Positions 47,699-60,843 of a stretch of DNA of 64,000 nucleotides are shown piece after piece. Location of the stretch: the NCBI GenBank assembly GCA_002778195.1, contig PCDI01000011.1, positions 178,362 through 242,361 of the forward strand, written 5' to 3'. Source of the DNA: Raffaelea ambrosiae. Lineage: Eukaryota; Ascomycota; Sordariomycetes; Ophiostomatales; Ophiostomataceae. The notes beneath the pieces are model-generated. The model was not told the origin of the DNA. It did no database searches and worked only from the letters and a program-made list of their open reading frames with translations. The translations under genes were made by a program, and so were the position numbers. Every line of letters begins with the position of its first letter. Within the stretch, counting starts at the first letter, position 1.

Positions 47699-49801
47699 AT
47701 GTTTGACGTCGTCTGGGCCGACCCAGAGCGCGAACTGGTCGGCCAGAGAAAGGCGCGGAAAGAAAAGGCGAAGAAGGTAGACGAAGCACGGAGCAGTGCA
47801 GCCTGTTCAGCAGCCTCGACAAAGAGTGGATCCTCTGCCCAAAGCCGGGGCCCGCATGGGTTCTTCGAGTCCATCCGGTGGAAGAAAAGAAAGAACAAGC
47901 AGAGAGAAGGTTCGGTGACGTCAGGCTCTCGGCTGTCTTCCTGCAGCGAGGCAACGGGGAATCGCACCTCCATTCTCGTGCCTCCCAGTTCAGCATCCAG
48001 CACTGGAAAGGACGACAGCACCAAGGGGAGCTTCCTGCGTGAGCACTTCCTAGAGTCGTCCAGCAGCTCGCAAAACCGGTCTTCACAAGACGGTAAGAAG
48101 TTCTGGTTGCCTACGGCTTTCCTTTTGTTTCTCCAGATCACGATAACGAGAAACCAACAACTAACAAGATTTGGGGATCCTGCAGACTCTATTCTGTCGA
48201 AATGGACAGCACCTGTTTCGCTGGCCACGATGCTTTCTCTCGACGAGGAGGCCGAGCAGGATACAGATTTGAAGGACGAGTCCACAAATGTGGACGCCAA
48301 ATCTGCTGCTGCTGGCATGAAGCGAAGCTCGGCCCAGTCACAAAATAATACCAAGGGCAACAAAATAGGAACAGCGTCCCATCGTGCATCCGCCAGGATA
48401 CCTATACGCCCCCATTCGCCCCCATTGACTCCCGTGGCGTCGCCTCGGAAGCTGTACGTTTCGGTGACTATCGTCTTTCCTTTGCCTGAAGTATATCTTG
48501 TTAACACCCCTTTCTCAAAACAGATCCCCGCTACATTCGACGCCCGGCCAGTTTACCGGTTCTCGCGATCTTTCAACACAGCCCGAGTCGTTCTACTCGA
48601 GTCCCTTCGTGAGTCCCTTCACGAGTACTGGAACACCATCAACAGCCAGCAGCCCTGCCCTGTGGAAGCCACCAGAGGCGTGGGGATGTGGCAGATCTCC
48701 TGCGCCAGGCTTGGCTGGTGGTGAATCCACACCGCCGTCATCCTGTGGTGCCGATGACTCCATGCCTCCGGCACAGGACGACGACCCAGTCTCTTTGTCG
48801 CTGGATCTTTCCGGCACGCAGCGTGAGATCGTGCAGATGGCAGGGGCAAGCGAGGAGACGTATTTGAAGCGACTGACCGAAGAGTGGCGAGCTGCCCCAG
48901 ACGCAGCCCTTTACAAGGAGCTCGAAATGGAGAAACAGCGGTGGATGCAGTCTGCATTGCACAACATCAACAGCGCACCAGAGACGGGCCAGTCTGGCGC
49001 CCTGGTTGGGAACAAGCGGATTCTAGCCTTTTTTGAAAGCCATGGTGAGTTTGGGAGCTTTTTTGGGGGTTGTAGATCTACACCTTTGCTTGGATTTCCA
49101 CTCGAAACGTGCAAACATTTCTAACACCAATGGCAGCAACCGTGTCATACATTGCGGCTCTCAATGCCGCCGTCCCGGTGTTCCACATGTCGTCGACGCC
49201 GCTGTCCAGCAAGCTATTCCCCAACGTTTCGCCCATGGTCTTTTCCGCTGTGCCGTGCATGTCGTTTCCCGCTGCACCGCAGACATTCTCGGACGTCTAT
49301 GCACAGTCGCTGCCGGCGCTCGTGTCTGTCAGTGACATTCCCCTCGTGCTGTGCAGCATGCACCGTGCGATGAAGCCCAAGGGTACCCTCCACTTGACAC
49401 TAGTCGAGCCGCTGCCCCTGCCGGGCACAGTCGGGCCTCATATGCAAGACTGGATGCGATGCCACCTGCTGCCAAGCCTGGAGAGCCAGTTTCGTTGCGC
49501 GAATCCGACAAAAGAGTTTCCCGCATGGCTGCAGAGTGCGCAATTCACCATTGGTGACGATGCCACGGTTGCCTGCCGATTCATGGGTGTGCCGAGTTCG
49601 GGAGAAAGTACGGCCAATCGTCTGCGGTGCCTCGTGGGCCAGAAGCTGTGGCAGGAGGTCTGGGGGCCCTACGTTACGGCAAGCAAATGGTGGTGGGAGG
49701 ACGCGGATTGCCTCGATGAGTGCATGAAGTTGGGGACGACGTGGGAGTACCACCTGGTGGATGCGGTCAAGAAGAATCGCCGGGTCACCGGACAGCTGTA
49801 A
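47699..49801 (+). CDS. Methyltransferase-like protein with Ser-rich N-terminus
   Basis: Four exons: 47699-48092, 48186-48453, 48524-49044, 49137-49801, 1848 nt, 615 aa, in phase. The first intron (93 nt, CTAAC branch, TGCAG acceptor) is a multiple of three and contains no stop, so retaining it would add 31 residues without a frameshift. Residues 1 to about 300 are disordered, Ser/Lys-rich. A helical linker (EETYLKRLTEEWRAAPD) precedes a folded C-terminal domain from about residue 390. That domain has ATVSYIAALNAAVPVFHM, then SDIPLVLCSMHRAMKPKGTLHLTLVEP, the latter typical of the strand 5 / motif III region of Rossmann methyltransferases. No GxGxG-type SAM-binding motif is seen upstream, so it may be inactive or divergent. 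Many fungi have such proteins of unknown function. The start ATG at 47699 is the first in frame. Confidence 0.75.
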
Positions 49802-52029
49802 GATAAAGAGAGGATGGCAAGGGCCAAGAACAAGAAAGCCGCAGGAAAAGAGAGGGGGGGAGGATATATGTGAGATGGGCTCGAGAGTTACTTGGAACAA
49901 ATAGACTCCCTAAAAAAACACCGAAGATTACAGCATAGATTATTCAATGAAGCTCCACATCAAATAAAAAGTTGAATCGAAAAGTTGAATCAAAAATGAG
50001 GCAACTCCAACGACAGACAAAGGAGACATCACCAAATAAATGTAGTTATGAATAACCTGATTAATACCGGTCTCCGCTGTTATTGTCATAATAAGCTGGC
50101 CTGTGGTGGTCTCTGTTTGGCCGGGGGGGGTTTTTCTTCTTTTAAACTCGAACAAACCACCACCAAATTTGGGAGGCATCACTCTAGATGAACCAGCAAT
50201 AGCTAAAGATGGGGAGCAAAGTGCACAAGTCGAAGTACGTATCCGGTTTATTTCTGAGAGAAATTTGGAGTGTTCGAATTATATGTGGCGTTCTTCTACC
50301 CAACTTGCAAGTCATTTATACACGCCTAGCTGGTCTTTTTTTCTCTTTGCTTCCGTTTTCACACAATACCAGTGAAAATAGTTGTAAGAAGAACAACAAA
50401 AAAAGACGGTGACGTTGGCAGCAAAAAAAGTAAGATTGTTGCGAAAAAAAAATTGTAAAACCCAATGCAAAATGGACAGCAAAAGTCAAAGAATTTTTCC
50501 TTGGATAAAGAAAAAAAAAAAAAGACTCAAAAAAGACCCAGTTGGAATACAACGGGGGCGCAATAGGTTTCGTGGCATTCTGGCAATTGCTCACTGCGAA
50601 CAATAAAGCGAGAAAATCCACTGCAAGCACCAACTATGGGAAAGTGCTTCGCTCGTACTGCGGCGTATTTTTTTTCAACGGGTTTCTGACCCCAAACGAC
50701 GATCAGGCAACGGTGCCATTTTTCTCCCCTTTGCTCCGGAATGAGCTCTGGTGCGACCTGTCCACTTGCACACTGCTACGAGTATCTTACATAGCACTAA
50801 CTACTACTATGGCCAGGATTCAAAAGTGCTTGTTTTCTTTATTTCGCACTCACGCCATGTTTGAACCCCCTTTTACGGCATGTTCGGACAGATGGAAATC
50901 TCCAACCACCATGTACAAGGGGGGGGGGGGTAGTGATAAAGAACGCAACGTTGAGACGGGGGAGGGAGGATGGCGACCAGGGTTGGTTGCGCCATTCAGT
51001 GGAGAGAGAGGAGAGAAAGAGACGGGGGGCCAATTTCTATGTACTGGTACAATCATATGTTTGTTAATTGTAATTCGTTGTCCGCGACGAGGCTCGTATA
51101 CGTGGTACTGCACACTAACAAAGCATATAATTAAAAAAAGCAACAAAGCCAAAACAGGGAACCCATTCCTGCTACCTGCTTGTCCGAAGAGGAGCTTCTT
51201 GGGGACGGCTCCTGCCGTTGAGGGGGTACGGGAGGTACAAATCAGGTTGTCTACTAGAGTAGTTGCTTGACATGCACGTTTGGTCCCTTGGAGGACGTCT
51301 TTCCTGGGCGATGCCACAACGGTCTGGCTAGGAAAGAAAGATCCGCAAAGAGAAGAAAAAAAGGGGGGCAGGCAAGAGGAGACAGAGCCAAAGGAGCCAA
51401 AAGAGAGAGAGAGAGAAAATGCTACTCCCCGCCCGGACGGCAACTTGGCCTTGGTCTGGGGAGGGTGGGATCCAATGCGACTGTGCTGTGTGGTGTCTGC
51501 GACGGTGTGGGTTGTATTGTTCAATCAGACCTAGAAGAGGCAAATCACCACTCGCATGTATTAACTACACGTCCACACAGAAAGCTTGTTGGGGTAGGTA
51601 TAGCGAGTGCGAGCCCACAGACAGGTTTGCATGCATCGAGAGAATACGAGCATTAAGATGATCTCCAGGATTGGAAAGGGGACAGCAGAAGAAATGGGGT
51701 ATATACAAAATCAAACATGGAACAAAATAGCAAAACAAATGAGCCTCCTCCCTACAGGAAACAACCCGGACCGCTGAAGAACGAGGGCAGCATAGCATAG
51801 TCCCCCCCGACAGCAAAGAAACAAAGTAGAAAGCCCGAGAAAAACAAAGATGACGCCTGCTTTGTTCCATACAAATCCGTAGTCGTAACACAGGTTAAAA
51901 AAAAAGAAGTAGTTTTGCAAAAAAAATAAAAAATCAATCCCATCCACCCATATTCCAGGGCAACACCCTCTTTTTTAATGTGTCCTTTTCTTTTTCTTTA
52001 TTGCTTCAACCCCCCCCTTTCCCCCGTCT
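49802..52029. other. Intergenic between the methyltransferase-like and GPCR genes
   Basis: 2.2 kb, convergent 3' flanks. An AT-rich first part (49900-50520) with A-runs is followed by a G12 run (50919-50930), and the words ACGAGTA and TATCTTAC next to TACTATG at 50778-50815. No coding exon recognised. Confidence 0.6.
50919..50930. repeat. Run of 12 G
   Basis: Uninterrupted G12 in the convergent intergenic region. Confidence 0.85.
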
Positions 52030-54084
52030 TCATCGAGCCAGCTCTTGAATGCTCTCGCTCTCGTAGCTCTTCTCCAGCCTGGGCGACCCTCGCGAGTGGT
52101 CGCGGCTGCTGCTGCTGTTGCCCCCCATGACCTGGCCCGCAATGTCTTCGCTGCGAAGGCTGCTGCTGTTGCTGTTGCTGCTGCCGCTCGACTTGATCCG
52201 GACCGTGCTGCTGCCGCCGCCGCCGCCGCCCATGTGCGCCGCCGACCGGTGTCGGCCCGTGCGGTCGTCCATCATGTACGAGTCGGCCTGCGAGTCGACC
52301 TGGCCTAGCCCGACTCCTCCCCCTCCTCCTCCTCCTCCTCCTCCCCCGCCTAGTCCGTGGTGGTGGCCGTGTCCGTTCGTAAAGTGGGCCAGGTGGAGGC
52401 TGTGATGGTGATGACGATGCTGCTGCTGCCGGTCGTGCCGCATCTGCAGCCGGCGGCGGCCCCATTCCAGGTGGCTCAGCACCACGTCGTCCCACAGCAT
52501 CTTGCACGCCTTCCACGAGGTCACCACGTAGATGATGGCGTTCCAGAAGCCCTGCAGCGGCAGCACAAACGCGCTCATGTACTCGAGCGCCACCGACACC
52601 GCCTCCACGTGCACCACCGAGAACACCCGGTTCGCGCTCGACGGGATCCACGTCACCAGCATGGCCGTGAAGAAGAGGATCGCACACTTGGTGTACGACC
52701 ACGCCGCGCTGTTGGCCTCGTACGCCGCGCGCCGGCGGTTGCGCTGGTTGGCCGGGTTGCGCAGCCCGGACCCAGAGGTGGTGGTGGTGGTGGCCATCGT
52801 CGTCGTGCCTGCTGTTGCTGCGGCTGTAGCTGTGGCTGCGGCTGTCGAGCCGTCCCTGGCCAATGTGTTGGAGGCGCCCCCCACCGTGGACACAGCAATC
52901 CGTCCGCCCTCGGTCTGGTTGCCCTGGATGGGGAGGACCAAGCCGCTGTCGTTGGCCACCAGCGACTGACGGTTGCCCGGCGTGTTGTTGACACTGTTGC
53001 TCACCGGGGCGGCGAGGCCGTTGTTGACGATGCTGTCGGGCCGCTTGTTGGACGAGATCGTGACCGAGTACACGGCCTTGGCCGGCGACTGGCTGGCCGC
53101 CGACGCGGTCGAGGGCGACTGGATGGGCGGGGCCGTCTTGAGAGAGGCGCCGCGCGCCAGGCTGCTGATGCTGGTGTTGTTGTTGCTGCTGCTGTTTCGC
53201 CGTCCACGACTGCTGCTCATGTGGTGTGTCGAGTCCCGGCGTCCGAGCGGGGCCAGGTCGATGACGGGCGGCTGCTGGGTGTTGACGATCTCGGTGGTCA
53301 CAAACACCTCGGTGGTCTTGCTAAAGGTGGTGTCGTCCACGACGGTCTCGTTGTCCTGGTTGGTGCTGTAGTGGAAGTCGCGCAGCTGCTTGTGCTTCTT
53401 GTAGATCTCGCGGCCCGCCCGGATGTAGATGAAAAACGTAATCGAGATCACCACCCACACGGGGCCGTAGAACGTGGCAATCCGCCACACGTCCCAGTTG
53501 GAGCTGACCCAGCACCACAGCGTCGCGTTGCCGTACATGCGGCCGCGCTGCGCATCGTCGATGAAGACGTACGTCAGCGCCACAATGAACGGGACGCCGT
53601 AGCAGCTCAGGAGGTAGGGGATCTCCATCTTGCGCAGCTTCTGCGCGTCGAACTTGTAGTAGAACGTCAGATACACGTTGACGGCCATGGCCAGCGTCCA
53701 GAAGGCGTCAGCCGGCATAAACCTGTACAGACAAACGAAATCAAAGTCAGTCTGTGATGTGTCTCCGTTTGGTGTCACCATCTGGATCTCTTGTTTCTTC
53801 TTCTTCTTCTTCTTCACTCACATTTGAATAAGAAACGCCTGGAATTGACAGCCGGCAGAGAGAGTGTCGGCAATGTAGGTCCTCGCCATCAACGTGGCCA
53901 CGTTGGTCATCAGATTGCCAAACGACGCATAAAAGACCAGCCGGTTGATGGGCTTGTGAAACGACTTGGAAGCACAGAAAGTCCCGATGACGAGGATGCT
54001 GCCAAGCAGCGAGAACACCGAGCACACCCGCTCCACGATGCTGAAGCCATTCAGCTGCGAAGCGCTCAAGTCTCTGATGTCCAT
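52030..54084 (-). CDS. cAMP-receptor-like G-protein-coupled receptor
   Basis: Two exons on the minus strand: 54084-53822 and 53722-52030, 1956 nt, 651 aa, in phase. Seven hydrophobic spans: ERVCSVFSLLGSILVIGTF, RLVFYASFGNLMTNVATL, FWTLAMAVNVYLTFYY, YLLSCYGVPFIVALTYVF, FYGPVWVVISITFFIYI, SYTKCAILFFTAMLVTWI and EYMSAFVLPLQGFWNAIIYV. This is the fungal class V, Dictyostelium cAR-related group (such as Neurospora GPR-1), thought to signal through heterotrimeric G proteins; ligands are unknown. The third cytoplasmic loop (about 195-430) is very long, Ser/Thr-rich and likely phosphorylated. The C-terminal tail has a run of four His within a His-rich patch and a Gly12 tract from a (CCT/CCC)n repeat at 52317-52346. 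Start is the ATG at 54084. No signal peptide, as usual for this class. Confidence 0.92.
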
Positions 54085-55520
54085 GTTTTCAAAGCAAGAG
54101 CCAGACGAGTTTCTGTAGCACTAAGTCGTCGAGAAGAGTTGTCGACGGTTCACACACAGAGCGGTCTCCCAGACAGACGGATCCCCGGGTCGTATATGTA
54201 CGAAGCTGTTGTTGGGTTGCCCGTACCTAGGCGACACACAGACCCCGTCTATGTAGAGAAGAAGAAAAAAGCCCTGTCGGTAGTGACCGTCCGGGAAGGA
54301 ATAGCACAGGGTGTGTGGTAGGCCAGAGATAGATAGGGGGCGGAATATCCGCTCTCTGACTCTGACTCTTTGACTGCCGTGCCAGGGGTAAAAAAAAATC
54401 CCAAAAATAAAAATTAAATAATGAGAAAATGCGACAGTGCTGAAGAACGAGCCTCGATATGTAGAGAAAGGAAAAAGGCCGAGATGATGTATATCAGGGG
54501 TTGGGAGAGGGCAACGTCAGACTGTGACCGTGCTGATCGTAGCCCGAAGGGATAGGCTTTGGGGAGTTGTCCAAGAAGTCCAAAGAAAAAAAAAAAGAAA
54601 AAAAAGGGAAGAAAGGTCTCCTCTTAAGTATCTCCAGTTGATACTAACTCGGACAACGGCAACAGCAAGAAAGCAGAACTGCCAGTTGTGTCGATGTTGA
54701 CCGAACAAGAAGCAGTCACAGGCAGTGCAGGCGAGACCTCAGCATCTGATGGCAGCAGAGTACAGCTCGAGCTCGTGGGGATGCACAGCATCGTCCTCCT
54801 CTTTTTGGTTTGTTTCTGTCGTTTCTGTCGTTTCGTGGCCTTGTTATGATGTTCGCTATGGTACTCTCCTTGGGTGATCCGAGCGAAGTCAGATGCGTCG
54901 AGCAAGGACGGTGACGAAGACAAAGGAGTGCAGGTGAGGAATATATGTGATACTCGGAAAGAGAGAATGATACAGGTTCAGAGAATAAAAGCAACGGAGC
55001 TTTCCCAGACAAGTAAAAAAGAATGCGCTTGATTTGCTCGTTTAGTCAAAGGGAAAAAAAAACCAGCAAAAAAAATCAATAAAAACACACACAGAAAAGA
55101 TAGGAAGGAGGAGCACGGCTTCTTTTCCTTTTGCAGTCCCCCCTGGCGCACAGAGGCTGGACGGCCGAAAGGCACACACACACCACACGCCCCAGGCAGA
55201 TCCTATGCCGGTCTCGCGGTGTTTGGGCAGGCCAGGATGGAGAAACGGCGGAAAGGGTGTGTGGAGAGGCGAATGGTTCAAAAGTGGACGAGGGTTCCAT
55301 CCAACATCCCAAAACGGTCAGAAGATTTCTGGACAATGAGGACAGAAGCCTGGGCGAAACGAGGGAAAACGTCTTTGGAGGAAATTAAGCCGTCCACACC
55401 GAAGAGATTTTTTGTGGTTGCAGGTGCACGGGACGTTGAAGAGGGTGTGTACTTGTAAGAGGATATTGTCTGAGGGTGTCTTGGGTGGCAAGGCGCAGAT
55501 TGGTGCATAGTGAGATATGT

Positions 55521-55556
55521 CAGGGACATTCAGGGACATTCAGGGACATTCAGGGG
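55521..55556. repeat. CAGGGACATT tandem repeat, about 3.5 copies
   Basis: Three perfect 10-bp units and a partial fourth (CAGGGG), preceded by GATATGT. Confidence 0.92.
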
Positions 55557-56826
55557 CGGGAACAGCCAGGAACAGGAAGACGTTGGAAGAGAAGAAGAGC
55601 AGAACGGGCATATTCATGTCATTTTGCAAGGAGTGAAGTAGGCCTACCAGACAGAAGCCAGAGTGCAGCAACGATGCAAGATACTAGCAGTATGCAGTAA
55701 AAAGGCAATCTGTTAGTCAAGGGGGGATATCCAAGAAGAGAAATAAATGGACTAGGACAGGAAGCAGAGAAGATACGGAAAATAAAGAAAATACAAACAG
55801 CTACAGGCGGCTAACGGCAAAATACAGAAGCGACGCTGGTATCGATCGGGTCCAGCGAGAACAATAAAACAAGCAAAAGCCAGCCCTGTAATAAGAAAGG
55901 AATAGAAAGGAAAGAGAAGTAAGAAAAAAAAGAACAAAAAAACAAAAAAAAAAACAAGGGGGTGTGGAGAGACTCACGGACGGTACTAGGCCATCCTTCA
56001 GTGGCAAGCTTGGTGTGCATGTACTTTGTATCAGAATTTTATATACTAATAACATCCTCAACAAGACATCGTGTAGGGTAAGATGCCACCCCACGGGGAG
56101 AGGCGGCCATGGAGCGGACAAGATATCCGCACCAAGGCCATTCCTGTGCACAAGAAAGGGTGAGTTGGTTTCGCGATGGACGGTTGCATACTGCAGCCAA
56201 ATGTGACCAGCGAAGTCGTAGAGAGACAATGATGACACTGAAGACACACATCTTCAAGCCAGGCTGCGGCACCTGTAGGGATCAGTGTCCTGCACGAGCC
56301 AACACGATGTGAGAGGATGAGAGGATGCGAGAGGACGCGATTAACGGCAGTGCATGCCGTGTGGAGGATGCGATTTGCAGGAGACTATCAAACCATGCGT
56401 CCAAGTACAAAGTACAAAGAACCCTGCAGAGGCTGGGCAGTATCTTAGCATAGCAAGAAAACTCGTACAAGCAGGGGGCGACTAATAATAAGCAACAATG
56501 AAATAGCGAGAAAAATATACACACCTTTCCTGATGGACAAACGGAAGCCAGAGAAAATGGGTCAAGGTAGTTCGACCTCACGTGGGAACAAATCAGACAG
56601 AGCCACACAACCACAGAACCACAGAACGCAAAACGAGAACCACAAAAAAGACCTCCCTGAGAGTACAAGCGCCATTCTGGGCTGTTCTCGTCGTCTTCCT
56701 GCGCGTTCGTGCGGCAGGGATCAGGGATCGGAGGGCCCACTCGGCCTCCGCACCAAGGTGAAACCCCTTGTCAAAGCCATGTGTGTGGCATTGAAACCGA
56801 CGAGTCCTCATTTGATAGAGAGCAAG

Positions 56827-56844
56827 GTACGAGTACTCTCGTAC
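56827..56844. repeat. 18-bp inverted repeat GTACGAG-TACT-CTCGTAC
   Basis: Seven-bp perfect arms around TACT. It is almost the same element as the 16-bp palindrome at 21636-21651, with two inserted bases in the centre. Confidence 0.9.
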
Positions 56845-59713
56845 TTGGATCGCAGTTGGTGCGTCAGTTGACGAGATATGAACATCACATGGCACCCCAG
56901 GTGTCGTTGGAGCCGTTGGCGCCGTTGAGAACAGGAATGGTTTGACGTATTGACTAACTACATGCGTGGAGCGAGCCTGTCACGCCCACCTGTCGGGCAG
57001 GCCAGATGGCGTTTGAGACTGTGAGCGAGATGCGTGAGATGCATCGGATGCGTGAGATGTGAGAGAGCGAGAGGGCCTGGGCCTGCGCAAACATGAACGT
57101 CGATCAAAACGGAACATCCATCGTCGGGCGTTCCACGGCAACATGCTGCTTGAGCGGGCGGATGGCAAACAACAGCGGTATCATGCCGTGTTCCCTGTCT
57201 GTCCGTGGCAGTCCATTCGCAGTCCGTTCCTCTTGTCGGCGGCTTCGAATGCCCATCTGTTCGTCCCTTTCGTACTCTGCCCTCGCTTTTCCCCTGTCCT
57301 CGGGCCGAGATCACCAAACGCCATCTTGAAGCCTGCTGTGCACGACAGCATGTTCGCCGCAGCGATCGGCTCTGATAGACCCGTCTTTCTCTCTGCTTCG
57401 CGGCTCATTTCCCGCACGCCATCAGTCGTCATCTTGCTACTCTCCCCAATCTCCCTCTGTAGATCTACAGCCTGTAGCCCATTTGTCTCGGGGGATGGTT
57501 AAGCCCTGGAGATGCAAGGGGTCTCTATTCTGCGCAGATCGTCAGCGTACAGTGCTTGCAAGAATGCAACGGTCGCTAGAGGGGATCTTACTTAGCCAGG
57601 TGCAATGCAAAGGCGGCCATGCACCGGCAGCCTCCTGGCAGCCGCCTGCCGACAGCCGTCCAGCTTGCCAGGACTGCTGCTTGGTGGCTGGCACCCCAAA
57701 CGGCTAGCAACAAGATGGCGTACTGCTGTACTCGTATCTTGCACTGCTGCCCGGCCCCAAATGACAGGAAATTGGACGGGAATGCGTCTCCTGCTGTGGG
57801 CGCTGAACTGGTCTCCTGGATTGGCCTCTGGCTCGGCCTGGGTTGAACTTGCTGGAGACTGCAAGATACGGTGGTAATTGCGGTGCCACTGTAAAGTCGG
57901 CTGCCTTGCCCGCACTCCGCCTAGTCTGTTGGCAGACGGCCGCTACAAGGGCTGCCAACACACGCAGCAACTAGCTAGTTAGTGTGGTCCACCCGGTGAT
58001 TGGCCTGCCCCTGGAGTGCCTCGTGCCTGCCGCATTTTGCGGCGGTTGTCCCCTTCCCCTCGTTCCTTCCCCTCGCTCCTTCCCCCTCGCTGTCAACCCC
58101 CATTCGGAAGGCACGACTGGCTCGTCGCCTCGGCATGGATGGGAAAGCCACAGCCGTTTCCGCCACACCCGCTTCCCACGTGTGCATTGCTTTCTTCTTT
58201 CTTTTCTTGTCTTTGCTTTTTTTTTTTTTTTGCAATGCGTGGTTGTGTTTCTTCATACACAAGATCAAGAACAATACCGTTGCAGTGCCACTTCTTCCAC
58301 TTGCCCGCCATCTCCGTATTTCTCTCCGTATTTCCTCCACAGCCCCGTGCTGTCACTGTTGCATGGCGCCTTCCAAACGCGGGGGGGGGTGGCGCCACAA
58401 CGCAAGCAGGAAGAGAGCGCAGCAGACACATGGCAGGTGCGATGGACAACATACCACCGTAACTTGCGTAGCTCCACAACAACGACCCACCACGCCTTGC
58501 CAAGTCGCCTAGGATCATCAATCTCTGCTGTGGCACCCACTTCCGCATATCTACTACTATGGTCCCCATAACTGCGACTATGATGCCCTGTACGAGTACT
58601 ACGTACAATACCACATCCGCCGTATGCCCAGAATTCAGCCCTCTTCCTATCGTGAGACAGCATACCAATAGCACAGATATGATAACAGCCCCGCCAAGAG
58701 AACCGAGAATTCGCTCGGACCTCCCTCTGTCTGTTGACTGCAAATGGTAACTTGCAATGTGAGTTACTACTCGTATGTATCTGACGATCTTGCTGCGACC
58801 GTGATTCTCACTTCTCACTTCCCACAGACCTCGACGCTCGCCAGAATCGCCCAGACCTCTCTCTCTCTCTTTCTCATTCTCTCATCGCCAAATTGAGACC
58901 AGAAACAATGCAAGACCTCGCTGACCGCTCTGCTCGTCCTGCGAAGGCCAGCCTCTCGGAATTCTTTCCCCTGGTCCCTGTCACAGAATCTGCATGAAAG
59001 AGGGAATTGGCCTTGGACTGGGCCAGATATCTGCGCTAGAACGTCCGTGGGCCAGGCCTCACTGTACGGGTACACCGTATTCCAGGGCCGCCCCAGTGTG
59101 CGCTCTGACGCTCGACCACCGCACGGCTCGTTTCTGGCTCAACCACAACCAAAACAGGACTGGTGGCACGCACTACCCAGCGCCACTGCTTCCATCGTTT
59201 CTTCTGGTTCCATTGTGCGCCGGTCTACTATGTACATACGAGTAATACAACATGTTTTGTCAGATACAAACCAGCATGGGCTGCGTATCGTGGTGTTCGA
59301 ACTTCCTGGTACTCATTGCGTTCGTGCTATGCAACATCGTTCAGCATATCGGGATCGACAAACCAGACTCCGACAACAGACTACGCGTACATAGTAGACC
59401 AGCTGTACACGGAAATGGTCTCCGACCATTGCAAAACCAGCAGACTCTCCATTCGAGAAAAGCGGGTATAACTACGGCCAATACTGAATACAGTAAGATG
59501 CCTGGTCCGGCATTTGGCCGCATGCCGGTCGACAAGAGCAGAAAACGGGACAGTCCCAATGCGAGTAGACCAAGTGGGCGCTGGAGAATATTCCAACTTT
59601 CAATAATACGGCAACTGACCAATAACAGCGAGTCGCGCATCTTTGGGGCTGGACCGATGGCCTGACGTCGGTTCTTCCATTTCCCTAGAGGCATCCAGAT
59701 GGCTTGGACAGCT

Positions 59714-59763
59714 GGGGATGTCTGGAGATGCCTGGAGACGTCTGGAGATGCTTGGAAATGCCC
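59714..59763. repeat. 10-bp tandem repeat around TGGAGATGCC
   Basis: Five units differing by 1-3 bases: GGATGTCT, GGAGATGCCT, GGAGACGTCT, GGAGATGCTT, GGAAATGCCC. Confidence 0.88.
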
Positions 59764-60258
59764 AGAGAGCCCCAGGCCTCGCTTAAAAGCTCGTGGACAA
59801 GCTTTCTTCCACCGAGACAAACAATTTCTCCACAAACCATTGCTGGGGAATACAGCCAAGCACCGGTGTGGAGCAACAACACTACTGTACGTGCACACTC
59901 AAGCCTAGCTGTCAATGTCGTCTGCCTCCTGCCCAGATGCCCAGACCGCTTGACCGGTGTCCGTGTCGTGGGTCAAGCAATTTGCCACGTAAAGATGACA
60001 AACGGGGAGGTACGAGCAGAGTCCACAGCAGTGTAGCCGTCTACACGATAATAGCGCTGCGCCCAGAGCCAGGCCCCCCTGAATCAACGACTGTTCTTGC
60101 CACTTCACTTGAAGACATGACATTCCATGACAAGCTCTATGCGCCAGGGACTTGGTTGCTTGGCTCTGCTGTTGAGACAGCTCGCATCCATGATTGTTTC
60201 CTCTTTCCTCTTCGTCAACACAACCTGACAGTTTCCCCCCTCGCTTAGAACTCCTCTT

Positions 60259-60843
60259 TTGAAACTGGCAAAAAATAGCAGCCATCAAAGAGCTTTCGTC
60301 TTGCTTCTCCTAGCTTGTCTGTCCATGCATTCAACTGTATCACTCTGGATGGCTCGGATGCGTTCTTCCCAGCCTGGCTGCACGGCACTGACGCAACGTC
60401 TCAATTCTTTCAAACCTGCCATCACCAAGTCCTCATGCGTTCTCTCCGTGCTCGGTGTTGTTTTCGCTTTGGTTCTGATTGGTAGGAAGCCCTATCAGTC
60501 TGCCATTCTGTCAAACCTAAGCATGGTGTTTGTATGGCAAGTGCACAACTGTAATAGCATGCAATACTACTTTGAAGTGCTACCTACCACCCGCTCGCAG
60601 CCTCCACAAGACGGCCTGCCCGTATCTGCCTACATCGTACCTGCCTTGTCCTTGCATATCACTGCCAACGGCCACGGGAGGCATTGTCCTCTACACCACC
60701 TCTCCGTTTTGCTGTCGCCGGGAAGTGACGGAACCGAGACAGGCTGTGCCGACTTCGTACCACTGCTCTGGTACGTTTCAACTTCTCCTGACGCTGTCCA
60801 AGCTTTATTTAGTTGTGGTCTGAGAAGGATCAAGAGACTCTGA
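60259..60843 (+). other. Open frame of 194 codons, doubtful gene
   Basis: Starts with an ATG followed by a basic segment and a hydrophobic stretch (AFVLLLLACLSM), which looks like a signal peptide. A second hydrophobic span (VLSVLGVVFALVLIG) follows at about 61-75. No recognised domain, high content of rare Trp/Cys/His mixtures, and no splice structure. It may be chance. It is listed because it is the longest plausible frame in this block. Confidence 0.2.

Noticed and set aside
52357..53757. A plus-strand frame of 466 codons across the GPCR exon
   Set aside because: Antisense shadow; its Arg/Val/Gly/His bias mirrors the receptor's codon pattern.
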